Counted from the first letter of the stretch, positions 25,106 to 34,795 are shown. The stretch is DNA of 64,000 nucleotides from Bacteroidales bacterium (GCA_017480225.1 JAFVBB010000014.1:62001-126000), one strand, 5' to 3'. Notes: a model not told the origin generated them from the letters alone. Translations and numbers: made by a program.

Positions 25106-25235
25106 TAATTAATGCGCCAAGTGTTTGGTTGGTTGTATATAGTGCGTTTGTTCAGGGCTTTATGAGCAGGAGTGAGTGCGTGCCAGTCGTTGTTTGTATC
25201 GTTGCCTGCACAATGCTGGCAGGACTGCAAGTCTG

Positions 25236-25335
25236 TCTGTTTTTCGATTGTTCTCCGATTGTTCTTCGATTGTTCTCCGATGTTAAATCGAAGAACAATC
25301 GGAGAACAATCGAAGAACAATCGAAGAACAGACGG
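25236..25335. repeat. 11-bp unit palindromic array, group A copy 2
   Basis: Units TCTGTTTTTCG, ATTGTTCTCCG, ATTGTTCTTCG, ATTGTTCTCCG (25236-25279), centre ATGTTAAAT, inverted units CGAAGAACAAT, CGGAGAACAAT, CGAAGAACAAT, CGAAGAACAGA (25289-25332), then CGG and TGTTGATACGG. Each unit pair across the centre differs by one C/T transition, which pairs as G-U in RNA of one strand. It is downstream of the helical-repeat gene. Confidence 0.93.
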
Positions 25336-25463
25336 TGTTGATACGGACTTGACACCTTGTCGGTGCTGAAAATGAGGCTGTTGTGAGGGTGTTTGCTATG
25401 GGTTGGCTGTTTCTGTGTGCTGAAGTTGCTGAACTCCAATAGCTTCACCTGTGATTGTGGGGG

Positions 25464-25994
25464 TCAAAAACTCATGCCGATGTGGGTGGCCTGACTTGTT
25501 CTGCCATGGCCGTCAATAGTGGCGAGGGTTTTCTTCACACAGTGGCGCAGGCCGGGCTTGAGGGCGTCTGCATCCATTGCTGACAGAGTCTGCCCCAGCT
25601 CGTTGAGCAGTTCGGGCCAGTGGTGGCACTGCTTGTGTGCCAGCTTGACGCACAGGGCTCGCACGCCGCATGGCTCGGCCGGGTCGGAAAGACGGTCGAG
25701 GCAGAAGTCGAGCAGGTTGGTGCGCACGTCGGCCGGTGTCCACTCCAGCCTTTCGAGCAGTGCCAGCACCATCCTTCGCAGCGAAGTGTCGGTTGTGGTT
25801 GTGGCTATGTCGGCGAGGTCGTTGCGTCTGGCGGCTATGAGGGTATTGTCTGATGGCGGCAGCTGTGTGAGCGCCCACGCGGCGTTGCGAGCCTCGGTCG
25901 TGTCTGCCGAGTGCAGCGCCTCGAAAAGCCGACGGCGCACGCCTGAGTCGGCGTGCGCCTGTCGGGCGGTGTCCTTTATCGCGTCGATGCGCAC
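25464..25994 (-). CDS. HEAT-like helical repeat protein
   Basis: A 176-residue, all-helical soluble protein. Repeated helix pairs such as VRRRLFEALHSADTTEARNAAWALTQLP and TSLRRMVLALLERLEWTP have the pattern of HEAT/armadillo-like repeats; about four repeats fit. A Cys/His-rich stretch (LCVKLAHKQCHHWPELL) follows. No catalytic motif is seen. It starts 9 bp after the nucleoside kinase stop and is probably the last gene of a long minus-strand run. Function unknown. Confidence 0.68.
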   Translation of the reverse strand: MRIDAIKDTARQAHADSGVRRRLFEALHSADTTEARNAAWALTQLPPSDNTLIAARRNDLADIATTTTDTSLRRMVLALLERLEWTPADVRTNLLDFCLDRLSDPAEPCGVRALCVKLAHKQCHHWPELLNELGQTLSAMDADALKPGLRHCVKKTLATIDGHGRTSQATHIGMSF

Positions 25995-26003
25995 GGCGGC
26001 AGT

Positions 26004-27689
26004 TTAGTATTCAAACGAGCTTCCGCCGAGAAATTCGCGCATGATGCTGTTGTAGGGAATGAACTTGCTGTCTATCGGCTCCACCAGTTCGCTGAAGCTT
26101 AGCAGCTGCTGGGCAATGGCATATTCCTCGCAGTTCTCCGGCACCTGTTTGAGCAGAGGCTCGGCATATACCTTCAGCACGCCGAGTTCGTAGAGCAGGG
26201 CAGAGTTGAACATGACGTTGGCATTTTCCTGATAGGGGAAGATGTGCATACGCTCGCCGCGCACCACTTCGGGCCAGCGGTGGAGCGTCTCGTAGGCTCC
26301 CCAACCGCGGAAGTTGTTGTCGCGCACCAGCCGTCGCACCAGCCTGTTGTCTGTGCCGTGGATTATGTTCTGTCCATCGATGGCCAGCTGGGTGAGCGCG
26401 CTCACGTAGACCTTGAACTTCAGGCTTTCGTCGATTTGGGCGGTGAGTTTGGGGTTGAGAGCGTGTATGCCTTCGACTACCAGGATGCTGCGCGGCCCCA
26501 GCTGCAGGCTTTTGCCACTGTAGAAAGGCTCGCCTTTCTTGAAGTCGTAGGTCGGTATCTCAACCCGCTCCCCTTTGAAGAGCGCCAGAAGGTGGTCGTT
26601 GAGCAAGGGTATGTCGAGTGCTTCGACGCATTCGAAGTCGTATTCGCCGTTGGGCAGCCTGGGTGTGCGGTCACGGCCGAGGAAGTAGTCGTCGAGCGAG
26701 AGTTGGTTCACGTCGTAGCCCAGCACGGACAGCTGCACGCTGAGGCGGCGGCACGAAGTGGTCTTGCCACTGCTCGAAGGGCCTGCCAGCAGCACCATGC
26801 GGGCACCGCTTTCTTTCACCTGTTCGGCTATCTCGGCGTATTTCTTCTCATGGAGCGCCTCGGCCAGGTGTATGAGGTGCTGTGCGCCGCCGTCGCGCAC
26901 GATGCGATTGTAGTCGCTCACAGTTGGTGTGTGGAGCAGGTCGACCCAGCGGTGATGCTCGCGGAAGATGGCGAAAAGTTTCGGGGTCTCCTGGAAGAGC
27001 GACAGCTTGTCGGGGTGTTCGTTGTCGGCGCATTGCAGCAGGTATCCGTCCTCGAACTGGCGGAAGTCCCAGCAGGTGATGCATCCGGTGGAGGGAGCCA
27101 GCTTGCCATTAAGCTTGTGGACTGTTCCTCCGAGGAAGTGCATCTCTATGTAAAGCTGCTTGAGGTGCTCAAGCAGATGGTGAGTCTTGGGCATGTTCTC
27201 TTTGCTTACCAGTTCGACAGCATCGTTGAGAAGCATGGTGCGGCTCTCGAAGGGTAGGTTTTCCTCCTGCAGGGCAATCATGCGGTCGCGAACCGCACGG
27301 CACACCTCAAGCTGGCCTGGCAGTTGCTCGCCCTCTATGCGGCAGTAGAAGCCGTTTTGCAGCGAGTGGTCGATGTTGAGGACGGCCGCCGGGAAGCAGT
27401 CGCGCACGGCCTTGTAAAGCATGAAGCAAAGGGAGTTGCGGTAGATGCGGAAGCCCTGGCGGTCGGTAATGTCGATGAAGCGTATCACCTTTGGGTTGTA
27501 TACCCTGTATTGCAGCGGCTCCACCTTGTTGTTGACGAGCGCGCCGAGGATGGGCCAGCGGTTGTCTTCTGATGAGCGGCGGCCAGTGAAGTCGGCGGCC
27601 AGCGAGGCCAGGGTTGTTCCTTGGTCAATCTGTTTGCGCTCGCCAGTGTTGGCCAGCACTATCTCGATGGTGTTGTGAAGGTTGGTCAT
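26004..27689 (-). CDS. nucleoside kinase with TGS/ThrRS-like N-terminus
   Basis: A 561-residue protein. The first 60 residues look like a TGS domain, residues 60-230 resemble the threonyl-tRNA synthetase second additional domain (NGFYCRIEG, HHLLEHLKQLYIEMHFLGG), and the C-terminal half is a uridine-kinase-like P-loop domain with Walker A GPSSSGKTTSCR at about residue 298, LSLDDYFLGRDRTPRLPNGEYDFE (catalytic Asp, lid) and ILVVEGIHALNP. Proteins with this domain order are common in Bacteroidota and Clostridia and are annotated as nucleoside kinases; the true substrate is not settled. It sits between the DUF4249 lipoprotein and the HEAT-like gene. Confidence 0.92.
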   Translation of the reverse strand: MTNLHNTIEIVLANTGERKQIDQGTTLASLAADFTGRRSSEDNRWPILGALVNNKVEPLQYRVYNPKVIRFIDITDRQGFRIYRNSLCFMLYKAVRDCFPAAVLNIDHSLQNGFYCRIEGEQLPGQLEVCRAVRDRMIALQEENLPFESRTMLLNDAVELVSKENMPKTHHLLEHLKQLYIEMHFLGGTVHKLNGKLAPSTGCITCWDFRQFEDGYLLQCADNEHPDKLSLFQETPKLFAIFREHHRWVDLLHTPTVSDYNRIVRDGGAQHLIHLAEALHEKKYAEIAEQVKESGARMVLLAGPSSSGKTTSCRRLSVQLSVLGYDVNQLSLDDYFLGRDRTPRLPNGEYDFECVEALDIPLLNDHLLALFKGERVEIPTYDFKKGEPFYSGKSLQLGPRSILVVEGIHALNPKLTAQIDESLKFKVYVSALTQLAIDGQNIIHGTDNRLVRRLVRDNNFRGWGAYETLHRWPEVVRGERMHIFPYQENANVMFNSALLYELGVLKVYAEPLLKQVPENCEEYAIAQQLLSFSELVEPIDSKFIPYNSIMREFLGGSSFEY

Positions 27690-27710
27690 GGTGTGTTTGG
27701 TATTGCTTGC

Positions 27711-28643
27711 TTAATGTGATGGCTGCAAGGTGTCGGGGTCGAAAGCGAAGTGGCGCCTGGATGCCCCGGCAAAGATGCCCAGCGCCCCGTCAATGTTGCC
27801 CCACACTTCGCCCGGTTCGGCAAAGAAGTCGAAGCCGCCGCCCTGCTGCGCCGCGCTCACTATGTAGTTCCAGCGCGCAGGGGTGATGCTTTCGATGTCG
27901 ATGAAGTACTCGTGCTTGAATGGTGCAATCTCGTTGGTGTCGACGGTCTGTATGATGAACAGCTGTATGGGGGTCTGGCGGCCGTCAATCAGTTTGTCGG
28001 TGAACATGGCCCGGCTGTAAAGGTATCCGGCCAATGGGCGGTAGGCGTTCACCTCGGACGAAGTTATTTCGGGATTGTAGGGCAGCAGGAAATAGGCTGT
28101 GCGCACAGTGTCGACGGTGTCAATACTTGCGGTCCATTGGTTGTAGCGCGCCCCGCTGTCGCGTTCTGTGACAACGATGTTGTAGTATTCGTCAAGCGAT
28201 GCGTGGTCGTCGAGGCGAAAGTCGACTTTCGCAAAGTTGAATGAGGGGCTAGCGAAATAGGATGACTGGACGTCTTGCACATCGGGGAAGCGGGGCACGT
28301 AGGTGGCGGCATGCACGCTACGGTCGCCGACAGACGCATCGAATTCCAGTTCGTCGCCCTCCTGCAGCTGGTATGGGAAGCGGTAGATGCACTGGTTTGC
28401 CGACGAAGGCGTGTAAGGTGTGCCGTTGACAGTGAGAGTCAGCGTCGCCCCGTTGACAGGATGGTTGTTTGAACTGTCGAGGAAAAAGCGTGTCTGCGCG
28501 AAGTAGACGAAGGCCATGCTGTCGGCCGAGGGTATGGCGTTGAGCACCAACTGGTGATTGCCGTCGTCGTTGATGTCGAGTGTTTTCTCGCACCCTGCGG
28601 CAACCAGGGCAATCGCCACGATGCAGAGGAGTTGTCTTTTCAT
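27711..28643 (-). CDS. DUF4249 lipoprotein
   Basis: A 310-residue protein with the lipobox LVAAGC at residues 13-18. It resembles DUF4249: a first Ig-like domain (HQLVLNAIPSADSMAFVYFAQTRFFLDSS, NGATLTLTVNG) followed by EGDELEFDASVGDRSVHAATYVPRFPDVQ and a beta-rich C-terminal half. DUF4249 proteins are outer-membrane lipoproteins almost always encoded next to a TonB-dependent receptor, as here (12 bp after it). A SusD-like substrate-capture role has been proposed by analogy only. No glycan enzymes are adjacent, so the cargo is unknown. Confidence 0.86.
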   Translation of the reverse strand: MKRQLLCIVAIALVAAGCEKTLDINDDGNHQLVLNAIPSADSMAFVYFAQTRFFLDSSNNHPVNGATLTLTVNGTPYTPSSANQCIYRFPYQLQEGDELEFDASVGDRSVHAATYVPRFPDVQDVQSSYFASPSFNFAKVDFRLDDHASLDEYYNIVVTERDSGARYNQWTASIDTVDTVRTAYFLLPYNPEITSSEVNAYRPLAGYLYSRAMFTDKLIDGRQTPIQLFIIQTVDTNEIAPFKHEYFIDIESITPARWNYIVSAAQQGGGFDFFAEPGEVWGNIDGALGIFAGASRRHFAFDPDTLQPSH

Positions 28644-28655
28644 TACTGTAGGGTG

Positions 28656-31091
28656 TTAGAAATAAAGTGTGTAGGCCACAGACGGCAGTATGGGGAATAT
28701 GCTCAATTGTTTGAGTGAATATGGATATGAGCGGTAGCCGTCGGTGGCGCTTTGGTAAATCATGTAGGGGTTCTGACGGTTGTAGACGTTGTATATGCTG
28801 GCATTGATGGTTCGGCGGGCATGTTTGAACTTGCGATGAAAGTTGGCACCCAAATCCATGCGGTGATAGTTTGGCATACGGAAATTGTTGCGGCCTTCGT
28901 ATACGGCCAGCGAACCGTAAGCCGATGCCCCGGAAGTGTAATCATCTGGACTGTCGCCAGCCATGGGATAGCGTTGAGTGCTTAAGGTGGAGGTGTTGCC
29001 TGTGGAGAAGACCCATGTTGCGCTGACATCGAACCTGTCGCTGAATTTGTAGCTGAGCACAACTGAAATGTCGTGGCGGCGGTCATACTTGGCAGGGAAC
29101 GGCTTGCCGAAATTCAGCACCTGCCCCTCGCGGTCGAAGAGGTGCATTGTGCGGCTCCATGTGTAGCCAACCCATCCAGTGAGCTTGCCAAATTCGCGCT
29201 GTGCCAACAATTCGATGCCATAGCTCCATCCACTTCCAGCATAGACAAGGTTCTCCCAGTTCTCTGACGAGCCGAAGAAAGTTGCGCCGTCCTTATATTC
29301 AATGAGGTTATTCATGTGTTTGTAATATCCCTCGATGCTGAAGTCGGCAATGCCGGACAGGGAGTAGAAGAGGCCGCCTGCCACTTGGTGGCTTTCCATG
29401 GGCTTCACCTTGTCGGTTACCGGAACCCAGAGGTCGGTGGGCAGGGTGATGCTTGTGGTGCTGAGCAGATGGACGTACTGCTTCATCCATGCGTAGCCAA
29501 CTTTGAAAGACAGGTCGGGTGTAATCATGACGCGAGCCGACAGACGTGGCTGCAGTGAGGGATAGAATGAGTTCTGTACATGGAAACCGCTGAAGTGCAG
29601 TCCGGCATTGAGCTTGATGCTTTCAGTAATCGACCAATCGTCCTCAATGAAGGCCACAAACTCGTTGGCACGGGTGGTGTCGCTCATTATTGTGCTGTCG
29701 AGTTGGAAGGCTCCGTTCATCTGAATGCTGTCGTAATAGTCCACTTTGCCTTGTGCCACCTCTGGAATGAACCAGTGGCGTGTGGCGTAGGCTCCGAACC
29801 GTATGCTGTGGTCAGGGTGAGGAGAATAGTCGAAGTCGGCACGCAGGTTGAGGTCGCGTATACCAGAGCGGTAGTCGCCTTCCATGTTTGACGGCGTTGG
29901 GTCGTTGGGGCCGAGGGTCTTCTCGATGCTTCCCACAATCAGATTGTTGTATTGAGTGTAGGCCGCACTAATGTTCATGAATAGTTGGGGTGTGAGTGAA
30001 TAGTTCCATCTCAATGCACCAATCATATTGCCCCATCGGTTTCGGAAGCCGAGGTACATGTCTTCGCCCAACGATGTTACTGTGTTGATTTTTCCATGCA
30101 CTTCATCTTCTCCGGTGTAGAAAGTTGCGTACAGGCGTGAGCGGTCATTGAACTTGTGGGTCAGTTTTGCGTTGATATCATAGAAGAAGTATCCAGCGTC
30201 GAATTTGGCGTTCTGCGCAACATCTGGCGCGGGTTCGTCTTTGCCTCGGTCGTTGAACCACATTATTGCCGGTATCACAAAGAGTTCGGCGTAAGTGCGC
30301 CTTGCTGATATGCTGAAAGTAGTTTTGTCTTTTATAATCGGGCCTTCAAGATTGAATTTTGCCGATATGAGCCCGATGGAGGCATTGCCATGCAGTTCTT
30401 GGTCGTTGCCATTGTTTTGCGTAACATCAAGCACTGCACTTAGTCGCCCTCCAAACCTGGCAGGGAAACTGCCCTTGTAGAGTGTGACGTTCTTTATTGC
30501 GTCTGTGTTGAAGGCGCTGAAGAACCCTCCGAGGTGCGACACGTTGTAGAGAGGAACACCGTCGAGCAGGAACAGATTCTCGTCAGGTCCGCCGCCACGT
30601 ACGTAAAGGCCGCTGTTCCCCTCGCTGCCGCTTTGTACGCCTGGCATAAGTTGAAGGGCCTTGATAACATCAGCCTCGCCAAAAAGCACCGGCACACTTT
30701 TTATTTTCTCCACGGGCATGTCCATTGCGCTCATCTGAACGCTGCGCACATCTCCGGTGCGTTCGCTCGTGATGGTCACCTCCTGCAGCGTCACGCTCTC
30801 GCGCAGTTCCACATTCAGCACTTGGTTGCGGTCAAGCTTCATGTTGAATGTCTGCGACTCGTAGCCAACGAATGTCACCCTAAGGGAGATGCTGTCCTTG
30901 GGGAGGGTTAGAGAATAGTGGCCGTAGATGTTGGTCACCACTCCTTTGCCGCTGCGTGTGTCGAGCACGGTGGCTCCAATCAATGTTTCGCCGCTGCGAG
31001 AGTCGGTTATTGTCCCGCTGATTGTATACCGCTGGGCTGCCGCTGCCAAAGGCAGCAGTATGATTAGTAATGCCAGTGCCTTATTTTTCAT
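28656..31091 (-). CDS. TonB-dependent outer-membrane receptor
   Basis: An 811-residue protein starting MKNKALALLIILLPLAAAAQ (signal peptide). Residues 20-105 form a carboxypeptidase-regulatory-like beta-sandwich (ISGTITDSRSGETLIGATV), followed by the plug (VPVLFGEADVIKALQLMPGV, LYVRGGGPDENLFLLDGVPLYN, about 125-230) and a 22-strand barrel ending in Phe (AYTLYF), the usual OMP signature. This SusC-like type without SusD is commonly paired with DUF4249 lipoproteins, as it is here. I do not see a TonB box with certainty. It lies 89 bp after the GldO-like gene and may share the T9SS transcript; no separate promoter is evident. Confidence 0.93.
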   Translation of the reverse strand: MKNKALALLIILLPLAAAAQRYTISGTITDSRSGETLIGATVLDTRSGKGVVTNIYGHYSLTLPKDSISLRVTFVGYESQTFNMKLDRNQVLNVELRESVTLQEVTITSERTGDVRSVQMSAMDMPVEKIKSVPVLFGEADVIKALQLMPGVQSGSEGNSGLYVRGGGPDENLFLLDGVPLYNVSHLGGFFSAFNTDAIKNVTLYKGSFPARFGGRLSAVLDVTQNNGNDQELHGNASIGLISAKFNLEGPIIKDKTTFSISARRTYAELFVIPAIMWFNDRGKDEPAPDVAQNAKFDAGYFFYDINAKLTHKFNDRSRLYATFYTGEDEVHGKINTVTSLGEDMYLGFRNRWGNMIGALRWNYSLTPQLFMNISAAYTQYNNLIVGSIEKTLGPNDPTPSNMEGDYRSGIRDLNLRADFDYSPHPDHSIRFGAYATRHWFIPEVAQGKVDYYDSIQMNGAFQLDSTIMSDTTRANEFVAFIEDDWSITESIKLNAGLHFSGFHVQNSFYPSLQPRLSARVMITPDLSFKVGYAWMKQYVHLLSTTSITLPTDLWVPVTDKVKPMESHQVAGGLFYSLSGIADFSIEGYYKHMNNLIEYKDGATFFGSSENWENLVYAGSGWSYGIELLAQREFGKLTGWVGYTWSRTMHLFDREGQVLNFGKPFPAKYDRRHDISVVLSYKFSDRFDVSATWVFSTGNTSTLSTQRYPMAGDSPDDYTSGASAYGSLAVYEGRNNFRMPNYHRMDLGANFHRKFKHARRTINASIYNVYNRQNPYMIYQSATDGYRSYPYSLKQLSIFPILPSVAYTLYF

Positions 31092-31180
31092 GGTGATGTA
31101 ACGCCAGTGCTCAATAGTTATTATGTGGTGGAGGGCAATTTCAAGCCGAGGTGTTGTTTGTGTGTCCCGAAGTGTTCGAA

Positions 31181-32143
31181 TTAGTAGTCCCACATGTCGT
31201 TTTCCATTTCGAACACCTTTTCTTCTATCCATTCTGCTTCCAGTACAGCATCCTCGCCTACAAGGTAGTCCCTCACTGTACGGTCGTATATGTTGCTCTC
31301 CTTTGTCACAAACGCATTGTAGTGCTGGTTTATGAATATCCAGTCCCATGAGGGTTGCCCCACCATGTTGTTTTCATCGAGGTAGGCTGTGTGCCGGGCA
31401 AGCAGCAGCCTTACGCGAGGGTTCTGCATAGGCACCCAAAACAATGGCAGCCTGCCAAGGTAGATTTCTTCCTCTGTGTTTGCAAACTTGTGATAGCTTT
31501 GCCTTAATGGCGCCAGTGCCAATCGCCGTGAGTTCATGCGTGTCTCCTCACGCCCTATGAACCATGCTTCGCGCAGGGAGAATTGCTCTATCTCGGCTCC
31601 GTCGAATTCGTGTGGCCGGATTATTGTTTGGTATTCTTCGTTGTCATCGTCGTCGTAGCCTATCTCCAACAGAATAGTGTCTGGTTTGGTATATTGCTTC
31701 ACGAAGATCTCGTTGTCGATAGGCACGGTTAGCTGGTCGTCTTCGTAGACAGTAATCTCGCCTGCGGCCACTGCGTCCCACAGTGTGCAGGCCAGACTTT
31801 TCTTTCCGCTGGGGTCAGGGTTGTCGATTGGAAAGTAAATGAACTGGTTGAACTGTTCCCGCAGGTCGATTGTTTTCCACAGTGTGGTGGTCCACACAAC
31901 GTCACTTTCGCGAAGGTTTGGAAAAGGCATCGGCCGCTGTTGCGAGTTCAAGGTGCTCGTGTGAAACTCGCCTGGCTTAAGGTCTGAACCAATCTGTGCG
32001 GAGGTTGTTGTCGCCACGGTGCACGCCAGCAGTAGTAATGTCACACATCTGCATACACGAGATGTGTGCGCATAACGAAACCATCGGGCTGGCTTGCCCT
32101 TGGCTGGCCTTTGCCCGATGGCTCTTTTGTCCGGTTGGTTCAC
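31181..32143 (-). CDS. second GldN-like T9SS protein (GldO-like)
   Basis: About 320 residues, paralogous to GldN just upstream. Shared blocks are RESDVVWTTTLWKTIDLREQFNQF, ETRMNSRRLALAPL and WIEEKVFEMENDMWDY against the matching GldN segments. A signal sequence (VTLLLLACTVATTTSAQ) precedes the mature part. The start is uncertain: a GTG at 32143 keeps a 13-bp gap after gldN, while a later GTG would start just before the signal peptide; no ATG is suitable. F. johnsoniae has gldO next to gldN, so this is named by position and similarity. The paralogue keeps the C-terminal DMW(E/D)Y ending. It could replace GldN in the GldKN ring or act under other conditions. Confidence 0.82.
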   Translation of the reverse strand: MNQPDKRAIGQRPAKGKPARWFRYAHTSRVCRCVTLLLLACTVATTTSAQIGSDLKPGEFHTSTLNSQQRPMPFPNLRESDVVWTTTLWKTIDLREQFNQFIYFPIDNPDPSGKKSLACTLWDAVAAGEITVYEDDQLTVPIDNEIFVKQYTKPDTILLEIGYDDDDNEEYQTIIRPHEFDGAEIEQFSLREAWFIGREETRMNSRRLALAPLRQSYHKFANTEEEIYLGRLPLFWVPMQNPRVRLLLARHTAYLDENNMVGQPSWDWIFINQHYNAFVTKESNIYDRTVRDYLVGEDAVLEAEWIEEKVFEMENDMWDY

Positions 32144-32156
32144 TTTCGTGTGTGGG

Positions 32157-33035
32157 TTAGTATTCCCACATGTCGTTCTCGATATCGAATATTTTGTCCT
32201 CAATACGCTCCGACTCCAGTATGGCATCCTCTCCAGTCAGGTACTGCGTAATCTCACGGTTGTGGCGGTTAGACTCGCGAGTGACATAACTGTCGAAGTA
32301 GCGCTGTATGAAGATGTCGTCGTACGACCGTTCTGCCACATCGTTGTTCTCATCGTATGCATTGGCATTGACGAGCACCTGGCGCACGCGCATGTCGTCC
32401 ATTGGAATCCAGAAGCTCCACTCGTTCACTTCTTCGCTCTCGCCGGAACGGAGTATGTTTTTGCTGAAGCGGAAGGCAAGCCCAGTGATGCGCACCTTCT
32501 GGCGTGTGTCCTGTTTGTCGATGTACCAGTATTCCTTCAATTTGATCAGACGGACGCCTGCCGGGTCGAAGTCTTCGGGTATGGTGTCGTTAAACACTTC
32601 CTGATCGCCGAACTCGTCCTCCTCGCCATAGCGCACTTTGAGCTGGCGGCCCTGCAGGTTGGCGACCGCTTTGCTCCACTCCTGAGGCACCTGCATGTCG
32701 TCGTCCTCGTACACATCGAAGTCGCCGTTGGCAGCGGCTGTCATTATAAGGTTCACGAGGTTGATGCGGCCTTGGTCGTTCTTGCCTTGCTCCACGGGAT
32801 AGTAGAAGAACTGGTTGAAGCTCTCGTTGAGGTCTATCTGCCGCCAGGCAACCATCTCCCACACCACATCGCTTTCGCGCACAGGGGCGTAAGGCATGGC
32901 TTTTTTGCCAACGACAATGCCTTTCTGATAGAAGTCGTTTGGATTGCGACCGTCTTCGGCGTCGATTATGCTTTGGGCGTTTGCACCGAGCACTACCGCC
33001 GTCATGGCGAAGATGCTTAACAATACCTTTTTCAT
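32157..33035 (-). CDS. gldN: T9SS periplasmic ring protein GldN/PorN
   Basis: A 292-residue periplasmic protein with a signal peptide (MKKVLLSIFAMTAVVLGANAQ). Family blocks are RESDVVWEMVAWRQIDLNESFNQFFYYP, LIMTAAANGDFDVYEDDD, and IEDKIFDIENDMWEY at the end. GldN joins the lipoprotein GldK in a large ring at the outer membrane and contacts GldM. It follows gldM by 38 bp and is followed by its paralogue. Confidence 0.96.
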   Translation of the reverse strand: MKKVLLSIFAMTAVVLGANAQSIIDAEDGRNPNDFYQKGIVVGKKAMPYAPVRESDVVWEMVAWRQIDLNESFNQFFYYPVEQGKNDQGRINLVNLIMTAAANGDFDVYEDDDMQVPQEWSKAVANLQGRQLKVRYGEEDEFGDQEVFNDTIPEDFDPAGVRLIKLKEYWYIDKQDTRQKVRITGLAFRFSKNILRSGESEEVNEWSFWIPMDDMRVRQVLVNANAYDENNDVAERSYDDIFIQRYFDSYVTRESNRHNREITQYLTGEDAILESERIEDKIFDIENDMWEY

Positions 33036-33073
33036 ATCCGTTAGTTTAATAGTGTACTCTCTTTGTTCTTGCG

Positions 33074-34744
33074 TTACTTGTTGATGGTCAAGATGCAGCT
33101 GCTGGTCCGGGGAACTCCGTCAGGCATCATCACCTTTGCGTCAACATAAACCTTGTCGCCACGGTTGGCGCGTTTGATGGCACTGATCACATCGGGCTCA
33201 AGCGTGTTTCCGTTCATGTTGAATGGTTTGTTTCCAACAAACACCTCGAGGCTCATCACGCGGATGCTGCCTTTCGGAATCTTGAACTCGAAGCCCTCCT
33301 GTGGACGAGCCACCACCGTGGCGCCTGAGGCGAGGTTGGAACGCGACACCTTGGCTCCGCTTGCAAAACCACCAACGGTGATTATGGGATTGGGGATGGG
33401 GCGCACTTTGTATACGGGCGCTCCCATACGGGTCGTCTTTCCATCCACCACTGCGTCCACGCCAAGCACAATCTTCTTGCAGCCGTTGGCTGGGGTAATG
33501 TTGTATTTCCCTTCGCCATCACCTGGGGAGAGTTTGCCATTACCCTCGATAATCGACACTTTGACATTGCGTCCGTCAACGCCAGGCACACCAGCGGTGA
33601 ATGGATTCTCAATGCCAGCATACATCACCTGCATGTTGTCGAGCGATACGACGGCTACGGGTTTGGCCACAAAATAACTGTCGCTGATGGGGTATTCTTT
33701 TGTTCCACCGTCTGGTGTGGTAACATAGGCTGTACCTATAATCTTTTGTACGCCCACGTTGTTGCACACGGTGCGATAGTGTACGGATCCGCTGTCGGTC
33801 GAGTTCAGTTGCTGGCCGTTCACGGTGGCAGTGAAGTGCTGCTTCGAGTCATAGGCCGCCACGTTGATGTCGGTCTCGTATGTGCCGCCTTGGATGATGT
33901 AGGTGGACTTCGGACGCGAGATCATGGCAATCTGGTCGAATGAGAAGTCGCCCTTGCTCACCTGCTTGTAGAGCATGTTGACCACGTCGAACTCGGCGTT
34001 CATCGTCTCGGCTTTCATTCGGGTCAAGGTGACTAGAGCCGCACCTGCAACGGTGTTGTTGAAGTTGAGCATCTCCCAGCTTGTCAGCTTCTTGTCGCTG
34101 TTGAGTTCCTCGCGCTCCACGTCGAGGCCAAGGCTGACGTGCACCGAGTCCTCTCCCAAAATCTGCTTCACACGCTGCTTGTACTCAATAATCTTCTTTT
34201 TCACCTCGACGGCTGCCCCCGAAGTCGGGTTCTCGCCTTCGGCTTTGCCGATGAAGAATGGTGTGCCGATGTGGTTGTTGTCCAGTTTGTTGATCCAGCT
34301 GAAGCCGCCAAGCTTCATGGCAAGCTCAACGCTGTCAAGGTTGATTGTGCCGTCGGGGTTCTTGAAGCTGATTTCGCGCACCAGCTTCGGGTTTGTGGGG
34401 TCGTAGTTAATCTTTGCTTTGCTTTCCAGCTTGCTGACGAATGTGTAGCTGACGCTGTCTATGAAGTTCTCCAGCTCTATGGATAGCTGCTTCACCTCCT
34501 GCGCCTTGTCGTACTGCTCCTTAACCTTGTCGGGGCTGTTCTTCAGAGCTTCAGAGAAGTTGGTGTATGTGTCGTCGAGTTTCACCTGCAGGTTCTCGTT
34601 GCTCTTCGACATGGCGTTGCCGACGGTCTTGAAGCCGCTGACAACCTCTGCCGAGACATTCAGAGCCAACATTGCGGTGTACACGAGATACATCATCGTG
34701 ATCATCCTTTGTCTCGGGGTTTCCGGACAGTTTGTTGCACCCAT
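33074..34744 (-). CDS. gldM: T9SS motor-coupling protein GldM/PorM
   Basis: A 556-residue inner-membrane protein with one N-terminal span (MMYLVYTAMLALNVSAEV, residues 17-34). The long periplasmic part consists of a helical domain and several beta domains (VYAGIENPFTAGVPGVDGRNV, IPNPIITVGGFASG). GldM transmits energy from the GldL/M motor to the outer-membrane GldKN ring. N-terminus MGATNCPETPRQRMI and length are as in the family. It lies 51 bp after gldL and 38 bp before gldN. Confidence 0.97.
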   Translation of the reverse strand: MGATNCPETPRQRMITMMYLVYTAMLALNVSAEVVSGFKTVGNAMSKSNENLQVKLDDTYTNFSEALKNSPDKVKEQYDKAQEVKQLSIELENFIDSVSYTFVSKLESKAKINYDPTNPKLVREISFKNPDGTINLDSVELAMKLGGFSWINKLDNNHIGTPFFIGKAEGENPTSGAAVEVKKKIIEYKQRVKQILGEDSVHVSLGLDVEREELNSDKKLTSWEMLNFNNTVAGAALVTLTRMKAETMNAEFDVVNMLYKQVSKGDFSFDQIAMISRPKSTYIIQGGTYETDINVAAYDSKQHFTATVNGQQLNSTDSGSVHYRTVCNNVGVQKIIGTAYVTTPDGGTKEYPISDSYFVAKPVAVVSLDNMQVMYAGIENPFTAGVPGVDGRNVKVSIIEGNGKLSPGDGEGKYNITPANGCKKIVLGVDAVVDGKTTRMGAPVYKVRPIPNPIITVGGFASGAKVSRSNLASGATVVARPQEGFEFKIPKGSIRVMSLEVFVGNKPFNMNGNTLEPDVISAIKRANRGDKVYVDAKVMMPDGVPRTSSCILTINK

Positions 34745-34795
34745 TGTCTATTCCTTTCTTTTCTTACACATTGGTTAGGGATGACATGTGCTTTC

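Larger units (their letters stand above)
25045..25463. other. 419-bp intergenic region with promoter and group A array
   Basis: It contains the dehydrogenase promoter (25074-25105) and the group A palindrome (25236-25335). The rest of the gap shows nothing coding-like. Confidence 0.7.

Noticed and set aside
25236..25335. IS element or transposon end
   Set aside because: No transposase or integrase frame is near any of the eight arrays and no target-site duplication could be identified; a non-autonomous element stays possible.
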